This document shows, in pieces, positions 1-8,807 of a DNA stretch of 64,000 bases. Made by a program: the position numbers and the translations under genes. Below the pieces are notes generated by a model. The model did not search any database. It was not told the DNA's origin and was given only the letters and a program-made list of their open reading frames with translations. Numbering within the stretch: position 1 is the first letter of the stretch; each line of letters opens with the position of its first letter. The stretch comes from Pontibacter sp. Tf4 (GTDB taxonomy: Bacteria; Bacteroidota; Bacteroidia; Cytophagales; Hymenobacteraceae): the NCBI RefSeq assembly GCF_014212495.1, contig NZ_JACKZC010000001.1, positions 606,351 through 670,350 on the forward strand, read 5' to 3'.

Positions 1-572
1 CCCATTTCATTCGGTTCGTAGCCCAGCACCTGTTTTAGATTAGAGCCCCAGTTTACCTGTTTTTTTGCGGCATCGTAGCTCCAGGTTACAGCATTCACCT
101 TATTGGCCAGTAACGTGAGGCGCTCCAGGTTCTGTTCGTATAGTTGCTCCTGCAGTACGGTGGCCGTTATGTCGCGCGTTTCGTGCAGAATGTAGACGAT
201 GTCGCCGGCAGCATTAAGGATGGGTGTATGAGTAGTGGACCAGTACCTGCGATCGAAGCCGCCCTGCGGCGCTGCCAGCGGCACATCAAAACGGACTACG
301 GGCATGGTATGCGGCTGTTTGTTTTTGAGCACGTAGTGCAACGATGAGATCAGTTCCTGCTTGGCTGCCTCATCTGATTTTTCCGGGTTATCGGGGAAGG
401 TATCCAGAATGTATTTACCTATTGCCTCTTCGATCCTGAAGTTTGAAGTGCGGGAATATAGTTCTGTGCAGTCCAGTATGTTAAGTTCCGTAGAAAGAAG
501 CAGGTACAGGCCCGGCAAAGCACGGAACACAAGTGCAAAATCCGGCGAAAGTTTAACATCTGTTGATACCAT
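1..572 (-). CDS. PAS-domain sensor protein, N-terminal part (cut by window edge)
   Basis: Reading leftwards from an ATG at 572, an open frame of about 190 codons runs off the left edge. It begins MVSTDVKLSPDFALVF and continues with a PAS-like block (LLSTELNILDCTELY, then GKYILDTFPDNP). A second PAS/PAC-like stretch ends ILHETRDITATVLQEQLYEQ and leads into a helical linker and the start of another PAS domain. PAS followed by such linkers is typical of Bacteroidota hybrid or orphan histidine kinases, but no kinase domain is visible here, so the output is inferred. An in-frame stop lies a few codons upstream of 572, which supports this start. No signal peptide or membrane segment is seen, so a cytosolic sensor is likely. 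Confidence 0.75.
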   Translation of the reverse strand, partial: MVSTDVKLSPDFALVFRALPGLYLLLSTELNILDCTELYSRTSNFRIEEAIGKYILDTFPDNPEKSDEAAKQELISSLHYVLKNKQPHTMPVVRFDVPLAAPQGGFDRRYWSTTHTPILNAAGDIVYILHETRDITATVLQEQLYEQNLERLTLLANKVNAVTWSYDAAKKQVNWGSNLKQVLGYEPNEM

Positions 573-710
573 GCAGTATTGGCCCCCGATAAGAATGATC
601 TAAAGCAAATTAATGAAACTACGATGGTGTACAAAGAAAAGCTGCCTGTATGTACAAAATCATGCTGGTTATCTCCAAAGCAAGGCCCTGTACATACTTG
701 TCAGGGACGC

Positions 711-3700
711 TTATGCATCCGGAGACATCAGCTCTTTTACGCCAAATCCTTCAAACACCTCCCGGGCATCGGTAATCGTCTGGATATCTTCCACAATAAC
801 GATTAGCTTGTCTTTTGCTTCCTTCAGGCGCGAACGGCGCGGATGCTGCTGCACGTATTTCAGGATATTTCCGAACGTTTCGGACTGGAAATACTTATCG
901 TTGTTATCACTTGGCAGGTAGCCTTTCATTACTTCTTTCTTGATCGTCAGTTTCTCGAAGCCAAGTTGCTGTGCCTGCCAGCGTAGTTTCACGATCTCTA
1001 TCAGTTTCTGTACTTCTTCCGGCAGCGGACCAAAGCGGTCAACTATACTGGCGCGCAGTTTCTCCAGCTCGCTCAGGTCCTTGGTGCTGTCGAGTTTACT
1101 GTAGAGGTTCAGGCGCTCCGAAATGTTGCCTACATACCAGTCCGGTATCAGCACTTCCATGTCGGTTTCGATATTGCAGTCGCGAACCGGCTCTAAGAAC
1201 TGCTCCAGGTTATCGCCCAGAAACAGCTCCCGGAATTCGGTTTCTTTCAGCTCTTTCACGGCGTCATCCAGTATCTGGTGGTACATCTCAAAACCAAGAT
1301 CGGTGATAAAGCCGCTTTGCTCGCCGCCCAGTAAGTTACCGGCCCCACGAATATCGAGGTCGCGCATCGCAATTTTAAAGCCTTCGCCCAGGTCCGAGAA
1401 TTCTTCCAGGGTGCTCAGGCGCTTGCGGGCATCGCTTGGCAAACCAGCCACCGGCGGAGTTAACAGATAACAGTAGGCTTTCTTGTTTGATCGGCCCACG
1501 CGGCCGCGCATCTGGTGCAGGTCGGACAAACCGAACATGTGCGCCCGGTTAATGATGATGGTGTTGGCATTCGGAATGTCGAGGCCTGACTCGATGATGT
1601 TTGTGGAAACCAGTACATCGTACTCGCCCTCCACAAATTTCATCATACGTTTTTCCAGCAGTTCGCCATCCATCTGGCCGTGGGCAAAGGTAATGCGGGC
1701 ATCCGGCACCAGCTTCAGTATCATGTTAGCAATTTCGTCGATGTCCTTTACGCGGTTATGCACAAAAAATACCTGACCGCCACGTTTCAGCTCAGCCGAA
1801 ATTGCATCGCGGATCAGTATCTCATCAAATACATGCAACTCCGTTTGCACCGGCTGGCGGTTTGGCGGCGGCGTGGCAATCACACTCAGGTCGCGGGCAC
1901 CCATCAGCGAAAAGTGCAGCGTGCGCGGGATCGGCGTGGCGGTAAGTGTAAGGGTATCTACGTTCACACGCATCTCTTTCAGCTTATCCTTCACCTTCAC
2001 CCCGAATTTCTGTTCTTCATCTATCACCAGCAGCCCCAGGTCTTTAAATTTGATATCCTTGCTGACGATGCGGTGAGTACCGATGAGTATATCTACTTTG
2101 CCTTCGGCCACGCGCTTCAGGGTTTCTTTGGTATCCTTGGCGGTTTTGAACCGGTTAATATAATCTACTGTAACCGGGAACTGGGCCAGTCGGTCGCGGA
2201 AGGTTTTGAAATGCTGCATAGCCAGCACGGTAGTGGGTACCAGCACGGCTACCTGTTTGCCATCGCAGGCGGCTTTAAAGGCAGCACGCATGGCTACTTC
2301 AGTTTTGCCAAATCCAACGTCGCCGCACACCAGGCGGTCCATCGGGTGTGGCTGCTCCATGTCGGTTTTCACATCTTCGGTGGCTTTGCCCTGGTCAGGG
2401 GTGTCTTCGTAAATAAACGACGATTCCAGCTCAGCCTGCAGAAAGCCATCTTTCGAGAAAGCGTAACCGGGAGCGGCTTTGCGCTTGGCGTATAGTTTAA
2501 TGAGCTCGGCGGCAATATCCTTTACCTTGCTCTTTACTTTCTTTTTCTTGTTTTCCCACTCCGGCGAACCCAGTTTGCTCATGCTCGGCGGGCCACCCTC
2601 CTTGCCGCTGTATTTGCTTATTTTGTGCAGGGAGTGGATACTGACATAGAGTAGATCATCGTCGCGGTATACCAGCCTGATAGCCTCCTGCAAACGCCCG
2701 CCTACTTCTACTTTCTCGAGCCCGGCAAAACGGCCAATGCCATAGTCTACGTGGGTGATGTAGTCGCCGGGCTGCAGTGAGCGCAGTTCTTTCAGCGTCA
2801 TGGCCTTTTGCTTAGAGTGCCCTTCCTTGGCCTTGTGCTGGTAAAATCTGTCGAACAGCTGGTGATCGGTATAACAGGTTACTTTGAGTAGCTGGTCTAT
2901 AAAGCCTTCGCGCAGGGAAATGCCCAGGTGCTGGAAACGTACGTCGTGGTCCAGCTCATCGAAAATGGTGGTAAGGCGGTTGATCTGGCGGGGCGAATCG
3001 GTAGCGATGATGTTCACGAAGCCGGCGCCCTGGTGCTCGTGCAGGTCTTTTACCAGCCTTGTAAAATCCTTGTTAAAAGATGGTTGTGGTTTGGCCTGTA
3101 GTTGTATCGTTTCAGCGGTCTTAAAATGGAAACGCTTGCCGATCTCGATGATGTTAAAGTTGTCTAGCAGCTTCTTAAACTGCTTTTGCGTCTGGAAAAG
3201 TTGCTCCGGGTCCGATACGATCTGCATACCCCCGCTGCCAGCCATCAGTTTGTCAAATGCCTGCGATGCCTTGTCGAAATACTCATCGATCACATCCAGC
3301 GTCTGGCGCACATCCTTGAACCAGATGTTGGTATTCGCCGGCAAAAAGTCCAGGAAGGCTTCGCGGGTTTCCTGTAGCAGCTTGGTTTGTACGTTCGGGA
3401 TAATGGAGATGGATTTCTTTGTCTCCACCGACAGCTGCGTGTCCGGGTCAAAGGTTCTGATACTTTCAATCTCGTCGCCGAAGAGCTCGATGCGGTACGG
3501 CAGGTCGTTGGCATACGAGAACACGTCCACAATACCGCCGCGCACGGCATACTGGCCCGCTTCGTACACAAACTCGGTGCGCTCAAAGCCATACTCAGAC
3601 AGCATTTCGCTCAGGAAATTCACGTCCAGCTTTTCGCCTACTTTGGCTCCCAGCGTATTCTCGACCAGCGATTTTTTGTTGATCACTTTCTCGGTCAGCG

Positions 3701-4088
3701 CTTCGGGGTAAGTAACGATGAGCTCGCCCTTGTCGGCTTTGCTATTCAGGCGGTTCAGCACCTCGGCCCGCATGAGTATGTTGGCGTTCTCGGTGTCGTC
3801 GAAACTATAGGGCCGCTTGTACGATGTCGGGAAAAGCAGTACTTCCTTCTCATCGCCGAGCAGGTTCTTTAGGTCAGTATAAAAATAGGCCGCCTCCTCT
3901 TTATCATGAAGCACGAAAAGTTGGTGCTGGTAATTTATAGTATATACCGCCGAAGCCATCACGGCATCTAAACTACCGGCTATACCTTTCAGCTGCAGGC
4001 GGTACGCATTGTTCGTTTTCAGTCGCTCGGCAATCGTTTGCACCATGCCATCGAGACGATATAATTCTAGAAAATCAGATACTTTCAT
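711..4088 (-). CDS. mfd: Transcription-repair coupling factor Mfd
   Basis: The 1125-residue product has the full-length Mfd architecture. There is a UvrB-like N-terminal third (about 1-330), then an RNA-polymerase-interacting CarD-like domain near 440-510 (GDYITHVDYGIGRF). An SF2 translocase follows with Walker A GDVGFGKTEVA near residue 590, the DEEQ box near 690 and TATPIPRTL, and then a C-terminal TRCF domain. Mfd removes RNA polymerase stalled at lesions and recruits UvrA for transcription-coupled repair. It is a single gene with divergent or unrelated neighbours and a short 3' gap to the PAS sensor. The CTATAG palindrome occurs at only about one place in its first 100 codons, a low density for this window. 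The family call is very secure. Confidence 0.98.
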   Translation of the reverse strand: MKVSDFLELYRLDGMVQTIAERLKTNNAYRLQLKGIAGSLDAVMASAVYTINYQHQLFVLHDKEEAAYFYTDLKNLLGDEKEVLLFPTSYKRPYSFDDTENANILMRAEVLNRLNSKADKGELIVTYPEALTEKVINKKSLVENTLGAKVGEKLDVNFLSEMLSEYGFERTEFVYEAGQYAVRGGIVDVFSYANDLPYRIELFGDEIESIRTFDPDTQLSVETKKSISIIPNVQTKLLQETREAFLDFLPANTNIWFKDVRQTLDVIDEYFDKASQAFDKLMAGSGGMQIVSDPEQLFQTQKQFKKLLDNFNIIEIGKRFHFKTAETIQLQAKPQPSFNKDFTRLVKDLHEHQGAGFVNIIATDSPRQINRLTTIFDELDHDVRFQHLGISLREGFIDQLLKVTCYTDHQLFDRFYQHKAKEGHSKQKAMTLKELRSLQPGDYITHVDYGIGRFAGLEKVEVGGRLQEAIRLVYRDDDLLYVSIHSLHKISKYSGKEGGPPSMSKLGSPEWENKKKKVKSKVKDIAAELIKLYAKRKAAPGYAFSKDGFLQAELESSFIYEDTPDQGKATEDVKTDMEQPHPMDRLVCGDVGFGKTEVAMRAAFKAACDGKQVAVLVPTTVLAMQHFKTFRDRLAQFPVTVDYINRFKTAKDTKETLKRVAEGKVDILIGTHRIVSKDIKFKDLGLLVIDEEQKFGVKVKDKLKEMRVNVDTLTLTATPIPRTLHFSLMGARDLSVIATPPPNRQPVQTELHVFDEILIRDAISAELKRGGQVFFVHNRVKDIDEIANMILKLVPDARITFAHGQMDGELLEKRMMKFVEGEYDVLVSTNIIESGLDIPNANTIIINRAHMFGLSDLHQMRGRVGRSNKKAYCYLLTPPVAGLPSDARKRLSTLEEFSDLGEGFKIAMRDLDIRGAGNLLGGEQSGFITDLGFEMYHQILDDAVKELKETEFRELFLGDNLEQFLEPVRDCNIETDMEVLIPDWYVGNISERLNLYSKLDSTKDLSELEKLRASIVDRFGPLPEEVQKLIEIVKLRWQAQQLGFEKLTIKKEVMKGYLPSDNNDKYFQSETFGNILKYVQQHPRRSRLKEAKDKLIVIVEDIQTITDAREVFEGFGVKELMSPDA

Positions 4089-4293
4089 TCAGCTCTATTA
4101 CAAAACAAGAAAGGCAGAACACAGGGCTTATAGTTTAGCCGCGTTCTGCTGGTAGGTTGTTTACAAAGATACGGAAGTTAAAGTTTTGTTGGGTGGGGGA
4201 GTTGGGGTGTCTTAATCAGAATTTACAGGAACTATGGATTTACAGGATGCAGATATTGTGTTATCAGGTGCTTCTGCTTTGTAGCCCCGCCTG

Positions 4294-4326
4294 TCGCGCG
4301 GACAGGTCGCGACCTGTCCCTACAAG
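4294..4326. repeat. REP-like palindrome, upstream copy
   Basis: A 33-bp sequence contains the hairpin GGACAGGTCGCGACCTGTCC. It is the reverse complement, with one mismatch, of the element at 4652-4684 inside the neighbouring transposase gene. Its position just upstream of a RAYT-type gene is what is expected of a REP sequence mobilised by that enzyme. Confidence 0.75.
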
Positions 4327-4390
4327 GGAATTGTGCGTAAGGTGCAATTTGCATTCAATACAAATTATTCTAGTGCCGTATACTTCTTCC

Positions 4391-4951
4391 ATGAAATGGC
4401 CGGATCGGAAACGGAATAGGTTAAATGGTTTTGACTACAGCCGGGATGCGTTATATTTTGTGACTTCGTGCGTGAAGGATAAAGTCTGTGTTTTCGGGAA
4501 AGTACAGAACGAAGAAATGCAGCTGAATGAGTATGGTTCTATTGCGGAACAACAATGGCACAGGCTGGCAGAACAGTATCCATATGTTAATCTACATGCT
4601 TTTGTGGTAATGCCGAACCATGTGCACGGCATCATCGAAATTGACCGCGAACTTGTAGGGACAGGTCGTGACCTGTCCGCGCGAAGGCTGAATAATGAAA
4701 CTAAAACTATAAACACCGCTATAGCTGGCTCTTGTCAACTACAGAAAATAAAGTCACTATCTGAGTTAATAGGCGTTTACAAAACGATAACTTCTAAACT
4801 AATCCGAGTAGAAGGCCTGTCGGACTTTTCCTGGCAACGCTCCTTCCACGACCACATCATCCGAAGTGATAAAGCCTATAAGAAAATCAGAGATTACATA
4901 CTCAGCAATCCGGAGAAATGGCCGGAAGATGTGTTTTACCAGCAAGCATAA
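4391..4951 (+). CDS. REP-associated tyrosine transposase (RAYT, IS200-like fold)
   Basis: The product of about 186 residues belongs to the transposase-17/Y1 family. The start MKWPDRKRNRL precedes the fold's first strand (ALYFVTSCV), the HUH-type metal site is in VVMPNHVHGII, and the C-terminal half carries the helix with FHDHIIRSDKAYKKIRDYI, where the second Y is a candidate nucleophile. Such single-copy enzymes nick and mobilise REP hairpins. The ATG at 4391 is chosen because upstream codons in frame read through the REP element and are not conserved-looking. A second REP copy lies in frame inside the gene right after the HUH region and encodes LVGTGRDLSAR, so the protein carries an inserted loop. 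Whether it is still active is uncertain. Confidence 0.85.
   Translation: MKWPDRKRNRLNGFDYSRDALYFVTSCVKDKVCVFGKVQNEEMQLNEYGSIAEQQWHRLAEQYPYVNLHAFVVMPNHVHGIIEIDRELVGTGRDLSARRLNNETKTINTAIAGSCQLQKIKSLSELIGVYKTITSKLIRVEGLSDFSWQRSFHDHIIRSDKAYKKIRDYILSNPEKWPEDVFYQQA
4652..4684. repeat. REP-like palindrome inside the transposase gene
   Basis: This 33-bp element is inverted relative to the copy at 4294-4326 and differs at one base. It contains GGACAGGTCGTGACCTGTCC and is translated in frame as part of the RAYT protein. The length is a multiple of three, so the frame is kept. Confidence 0.75.
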
Positions 4952-4956
4952 CTATA

Positions 4957-5022
4957 CTTCAAAATTACTTTTGTCATCTGTGGATTATCCTGCAGAGCTC
5001 TTTCATTTTGTTTTAACTGCTC
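4957..5022 (-). pseudogene. 3' fragment of a J-domain gene copy
   Basis: Read on the minus strand, these 66 bases encode 22 residues, of which 18 match the C-terminus of the intact J-domain protein at 6114-7256 (shared blocks EQLKQN, LQD, PQM and KVILK). The frame has a stop a little upstream and the original stop codon is altered to TAT. It is therefore a decayed fragment, not a gene. It lies in the same orientation as the intact 3' end at 6117-6182, so the two form an imperfect direct repeat around the RsbQ-like gene. Confidence 0.75.
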
Positions 5023-5306
5023 CGGATTGATAGTCCTACGTCTTCATCTTGCTTAGCAATGTACCTGCAGTGTTTCCATCACCGAAAGGTGCAGTCGATA
5101 GATCTATCCACACTTCTTCTCTACAGTAAATTGATAGATATACCTTCATAACCAGAACAGCTTTTGTAAAAGTTCGCATTATTTATGATAATATTTATAA
5201 ATAATTGTTTAAATCCGATTTGAAATGCGTATAGTCATTTAGAGTATCTATGACTGTTTAATTGCGCATGTAGTGCACTGCCAAAGAGATCAAATTGGTT
5301 GAAACC
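5023..5306. other. AT-rich intergenic stretch before the RsbQ-like gene
   Basis: I see no gene here. The right half is AT-rich (for example around 5175-5225) and probably holds the promoter of the hydrolase gene, but no clear TTTG/TAnnTTTG pair is recognisable. Confidence 0.4.
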
Positions 5307-6104
5307 ATGGATGTGATCAGGAGAAACAATGTCAAGCTGTTTGGAGACGGCAGCGAAACCCTTATGTTTGGTCATGGGTTTGGATGTGACCAGAACATGT
5401 GGCGCTTCGTGACGCCTGCATTTCAGCACCAACACCAGATTGTGCTCTTCGACCATGTAGGGGCAGGCGATTCTGACATTGCTGCCTATGACAAAGACAA
5501 GTATGGCACATTAAACGGGTATGTATCGGATATAATTGAAATATACCGGAGCTTAGACTTAGACAATGTGGTTTTTGTAGGTCACTCGGTAAGCGCTATG
5601 ATGGGCGTGCTGACTGCGATAAAAGACCCCACATTGTTCAAAAAGCTTATTCTGATCGGACCTTCTCCCTGCTACATCAACGACGGTGATTATGTCGGAG
5701 GTTTTGACCGGGCAGATGTACTGACAATGCTGGACTTTATGGAGCATGATTACTTTACCTGGGCCTATACATTTGCGCCCCTAATCATGGGAAACCCTGA
5801 AGTTCCGATACTGGGAGAAGAGCTGATTGAGAGCTTATGTAAGACAGATGCTGAAATTGCAAAGCAATTTGCCCGCGTCACTTTCTTATCTGATAACCGG
5901 TCCGACCTGTTTAAGCTACAAACAGAAGCGCTGATCATGCAGTGTTCCGAAGACATCATTGCACCGGAAGAAGTAGGGAACTATGTACACAAGGCAATCA
6001 GGAATTCTACACTGGTCCATCTTAAAGCTACCGGCCACTGCCCCAATTTAAGCTCCCCTTTAGAGATCATAGAAGTGATGGAGAATTACCTCAAGGCATC
6101 ATAA
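5307..6104 (+). CDS. RsbQ-like alpha/beta hydrolase
   Basis: The product of about 265 residues closely resembles Bacillus RsbQ and the KAI2/D14 group. It has the oxyanion strand MFGHGFGCDQNMW, the nucleophile elbow GHSVSA (Ser near 96), the signature LIGPSPCYINDGDYVGGF, the acid in CSEDIIAPEEVG and the His in ATGHCPNLSSP. RsbQ is needed by the phosphatase RsbP for energy-stress signalling and is usually encoded beside a PAS-PP2C gene. No such partner is adjacent here, so the role is inferred. A TTG at 5295 in the same frame is an alternative start, but the ATG at 5307 fits the family N-terminus (RNNVKLFGDG). The gene lacks the CTATAG palindrome common elsewhere and is flanked by a duplicated J-gene tail, which suggests insertion. 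Confidence 0.85.
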   Translation: MDVIRRNNVKLFGDGSETLMFGHGFGCDQNMWRFVTPAFQHQHQIVLFDHVGAGDSDIAAYDKDKYGTLNGYVSDIIEIYRSLDLDNVVFVGHSVSAMMGVLTAIKDPTLFKKLILIGPSPCYINDGDYVGGFDRADVLTMLDFMEHDYFTWAYTFAPLIMGNPEVPILGEELIESLCKTDAEIAKQFARVTFLSDNRSDLFKLQTEALIMQCSEDIIAPEEVGNYVHKAIRNSTLVHLKATGHCPNLSSPLEIIEVMENYLKAS

Positions 6105-6113
6105 CTATAACTA

Positions 6114-7256
6114 CTACTTCAAAATCACCTTAATCATCTGCGGATCATCCTGCAGGGTGCGGACATTCTGCTTTAGTTGCTCAAGTTCTCTGGTTAGGTC
6201 TTCTTTGGCGGATTTAAATTTTTGATCCATTTGCTTTGGCGTGCCGCAGAAGCGGGTGTAAAATCCTGCATCGGGGCCATTTGCCAAAGCCTGAAATTCC
6301 GCTTTTAACTCTTCTAGTTGGTCGGTCAGGATCTTGACGTAGTATTGCAGTTGCTCGTCTTGTAGGGTATCTAAAGCCTTTCCTTGTTCTTGCATAAACT
6401 CCATTTGCAGGCGCAGCAGCTCAAAAAAGTCATCGTGGTGATAGGCCTGGGTTACGCGTTTCATGGCTTCTTCTTTCCAGGCGCGTTTGCTTTCGTCAGG
6501 TTCTTTGTCAGGGTGCAATTGCTTAGCCAGCTCGGTGTACACGCGGCGGCTGGCTTTGCTGATGTTGCTTAGCTCGGCTTTTGCCTTGGCTTCTTTTTCG
6601 CGTTGTGCTTTGGTTTTGCGAGTTTTCTGACGGTTCTGTTTGTCCTGCTCGCGTTGCTCTCGTTCCCGGTCCAGCCGGGCTTGTATGCGCTCAAAATCAT
6701 CGAGGTCAGCAAAATCGTCTGCTATAGTTTGTTCGCCATCAACTATAGTTTCATGCGTTTCCTCTGTGGCAAAAGCGGTGCGCTCGGAATAGGTATATTC
6801 AGCGTACCGGTCGTGCAAGGCTATCATATCGCGGCGCTCATAGCTGGAGATCAGGTCGAACGTGATGTTTTCAATTAGCGCCGATATCTTCAGCTTCTCC
6901 CGGATACTGAAAATGGGCAGATGGAAAGCATCGTCCAGCAGGTACGCTAACTCCACTCTCTTTTCCAGTTGCTGCAATATAATAGGGCGCAGTTCCTTCT
7001 CGATGCGTTTCTGGGCCAGGTTTATACTTTCGCGACGGGTGGCTATCTCCTTTTTAAGTAGCTCAATCTGCTCTGTTTTCTGGTTAAACTCCTGCTGTAG
7101 TTTGCTCAGTTTCCGCTCCGCCGAAGTAGAAATTTGAGGTGTAAGGTTTGGAACAGGTTTATTGGAAGCGGGCATGAAAGAAGGTATTGGGGCTTTATAA
7201 TTAAGGCTGACTCCTCTGCCATACGAAGGTATTGCTTTTTTGTGAGGCAGGCGCAT
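6114..7256 (-). CDS. J-domain (DnaJ-like) protein with coiled coil
   Basis: This 380-residue soluble protein has a proline-containing N-terminus, a long charged coiled coil (about 45-110), a helical middle region and a very acidic/basic linker (REREQREQDKQNRQ...). A J-domain follows near 225-295 with the diagnostic HPD in AKQLHPDKEPDE, and a C-terminal coiled coil (EQLKAEF, DLTRELEQLKQNV) ends the protein. The HPD triad stimulates Hsp70 ATPase in known J-proteins, so a DnaK co-chaperone role is likely, but the client is unknown. The stop lies 10 bp from the convergent RsbQ-like gene. A decayed copy of its last 22 codons lies at 4957-5022. Confidence 0.8.
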   Translation of the reverse strand: MRLPHKKAIPSYGRGVSLNYKAPIPSFMPASNKPVPNLTPQISTSAERKLSKLQQEFNQKTEQIELLKKEIATRRESINLAQKRIEKELRPIILQQLEKRVELAYLLDDAFHLPIFSIREKLKISALIENITFDLISSYERRDMIALHDRYAEYTYSERTAFATEETHETIVDGEQTIADDFADLDDFERIQARLDREREQREQDKQNRQKTRKTKAQREKEAKAKAELSNISKASRRVYTELAKQLHPDKEPDESKRAWKEEAMKRVTQAYHHDDFFELLRLQMEFMQEQGKALDTLQDEQLQYYVKILTDQLEELKAEFQALANGPDAGFYTRFCGTPKQMDQKFKSAKEDLTRELEQLKQNVRTLQDDPQMIKVILK

Positions 7257-7404
7257 GTAGCTAAACTATAGTTGCAGCAAAAGTTAAATCAGAAAACAAA
7301 CTATAGCCAGGCAACCTGCTACTGTAATATAGCATCTGAAAGATATTAGCCTGCTGCGAGAGCTTTATTCCAGCCTGTTAACATCCAACTCACAAACTAA
7401 AACT

Positions 7405-8643
7405 ATGATCAAGAGAATTCTACTGCTGCTGTTTTTCTTCGGGAATATGGCCATGGCTACTGCCCAGCAAACACAAATGGTAAACGTCGGGGATCACTCC
7501 CTCGAAATGATACAGGCAGGAACAGGCGAGTATACTGTTATTTTTGAATCCGGCTTCGGCACAGACTATAAGGTATGGGGCAATGTGGCTACCGAAATTG
7601 CAAATACCAACCAGGTACTGCTCTATTCAAGAGCAGGCACAGGCAAATCTGAACCTAACCCGAAGCCGCAAACCCTGGAGGCAGCCATACAGGACCTGAC
7701 CACGCTCATCGAGAAAGCTAACCTGAAGGCACCCTTTATTTTAGTGGGGCACTCTTATGGGGCTTTTATTATCCGTGGGTATGCAGCTTTAAACCCTGAC
7801 AAGGTAAAAGGTTTGGTTTTTGTAGATCCGGCACACGAAAAACTGATGCAGGAGCTCAAAAAGATCGATCATGCCAAAGCCGTGAAAGATGTGGAGCTGC
7901 AAAACAGCTTTATGCCAGCCAGGTTTAAACAGGAAAATGACCTGATCAACCAGATCTTCGACAAAGCGACCTTGCCTGATTTCGGGAAGCTGCCGCAGGA
8001 GCCTGCTGTGGTACTTACTTCGGTACAGCACAGACCAAACCCGGAAATGTTTTTACACGAGCCACAAGGCGTGGAAGTATGGCGAAAGTTGCACACTGAG
8101 TTTTTTGGCCAGTTTACCAGCGGTGCCCATCTCGTAACGGCTAACAGCGGGCATAACATCCATAGGGAAGAGCCGGAGCTGGTAATAAACGCTATAAACC
8201 AGGTAATACAGGCGGCTAACAAACAAAAGGCGCGTCAGGAGCATGAAGCAAAGATGACAGCGCTGGGCGAAAAACTGAATAAGGCTTCGGTTTTGCTCTC
8301 CAAGCGGAAAGAGCAGCAAGCCGAAACGCTTGTATTCGAAGCCTTGAAAAGCTCCGGTTTCGGCGAACGAACTATAAATTCCATTGCTTACCAACAACTG
8401 GGCAACCCACAAACTATGGCTGTGGCAGTACTCATCTTCAGGTATAATACCGTTCAGTACGCCGGGTCTGCCAATGCTTTCGATAGTTACGGCGAAGCGC
8501 TGATGCAACTGGGAAAACTAAAGCAGGCAGAACAGCAGTTCAACAAAGCCATTGAACTTGCCACTGCCGCCAACGATGCCGCTACGCTCCGAAACAGCCG
8601 CAATAACCTGGAAAAGATCAGTCAGTTAAAAAAGGCAAAATAG
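7405..8643 (+). CDS. Secreted alpha/beta hydrolase with C-terminal TPR-like region
   Basis: The 412-residue protein starts with a signal peptide (MIKRILLLLFFFGNMAMATA, cleaved before QQTQM). A serine-hydrolase domain follows with ESGFGTDYKVW, the nucleophile elbow GHSYGAF and the His in TANSGHNIHREEP. The last 120 residues are helical and end in a TPR-like motif (AFDSYGEALMQLGKLKQAEQ). It probably acts in the periplasm on an ester or amide substrate that cannot be predicted. It is monocistronic. The start codon overlaps a variant of the local palindrome (AAACTATG). Confidence 0.8.
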   Translation: MIKRILLLLFFFGNMAMATAQQTQMVNVGDHSLEMIQAGTGEYTVIFESGFGTDYKVWGNVATEIANTNQVLLYSRAGTGKSEPNPKPQTLEAAIQDLTTLIEKANLKAPFILVGHSYGAFIIRGYAALNPDKVKGLVFVDPAHEKLMQELKKIDHAKAVKDVELQNSFMPARFKQENDLINQIFDKATLPDFGKLPQEPAVVLTSVQHRPNPEMFLHEPQGVEVWRKLHTEFFGQFTSGAHLVTANSGHNIHREEPELVINAINQVIQAANKQKARQEHEAKMTALGEKLNKASVLLSKRKEQQAETLVFEALKSSGFGERTINSIAYQQLGNPQTMAVAVLIFRYNTVQYAGSANAFDSYGEALMQLGKLKQAEQQFNKAIELATAANDAATLRNSRNNLEKISQLKKAK

Positions 8644-8735
8644 CCTGAATTTACCTTCGATTCCCTTTGGTTTCACTTTCAAATGAAAGCCTGAACCGAA
8701 CTATAGTTTGGCAACTTTATACGTTGGAATATCTC

Positions 8736-8764
8736 TTTGGCGTTAGATGCGTAGTTATACTTTG
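8736..8764 (+). promoter_or_regulatory. Possible Bacteroidota-type promoter for the DUF2911 gene
   Basis: A TTTGG element (8736) is followed about 16-18 bp later by TATACTTTG ending at 8764, 43 bp before the ATG. It resembles TTTG/TAnnTTTG, but the -7 box has one extra base and the spacing is short, so support is moderate. Confidence 0.4.
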
Positions 8765-8807
8765 TTTGTAAAAAATCACCATTTAATTTCACTTTAAGAG
8801 AATCACT

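Noticed and set aside
1483..3872. Several long plus-strand frames opposite mfd
   Set aside because: They are shadows of the highly conserved mfd reading frame.
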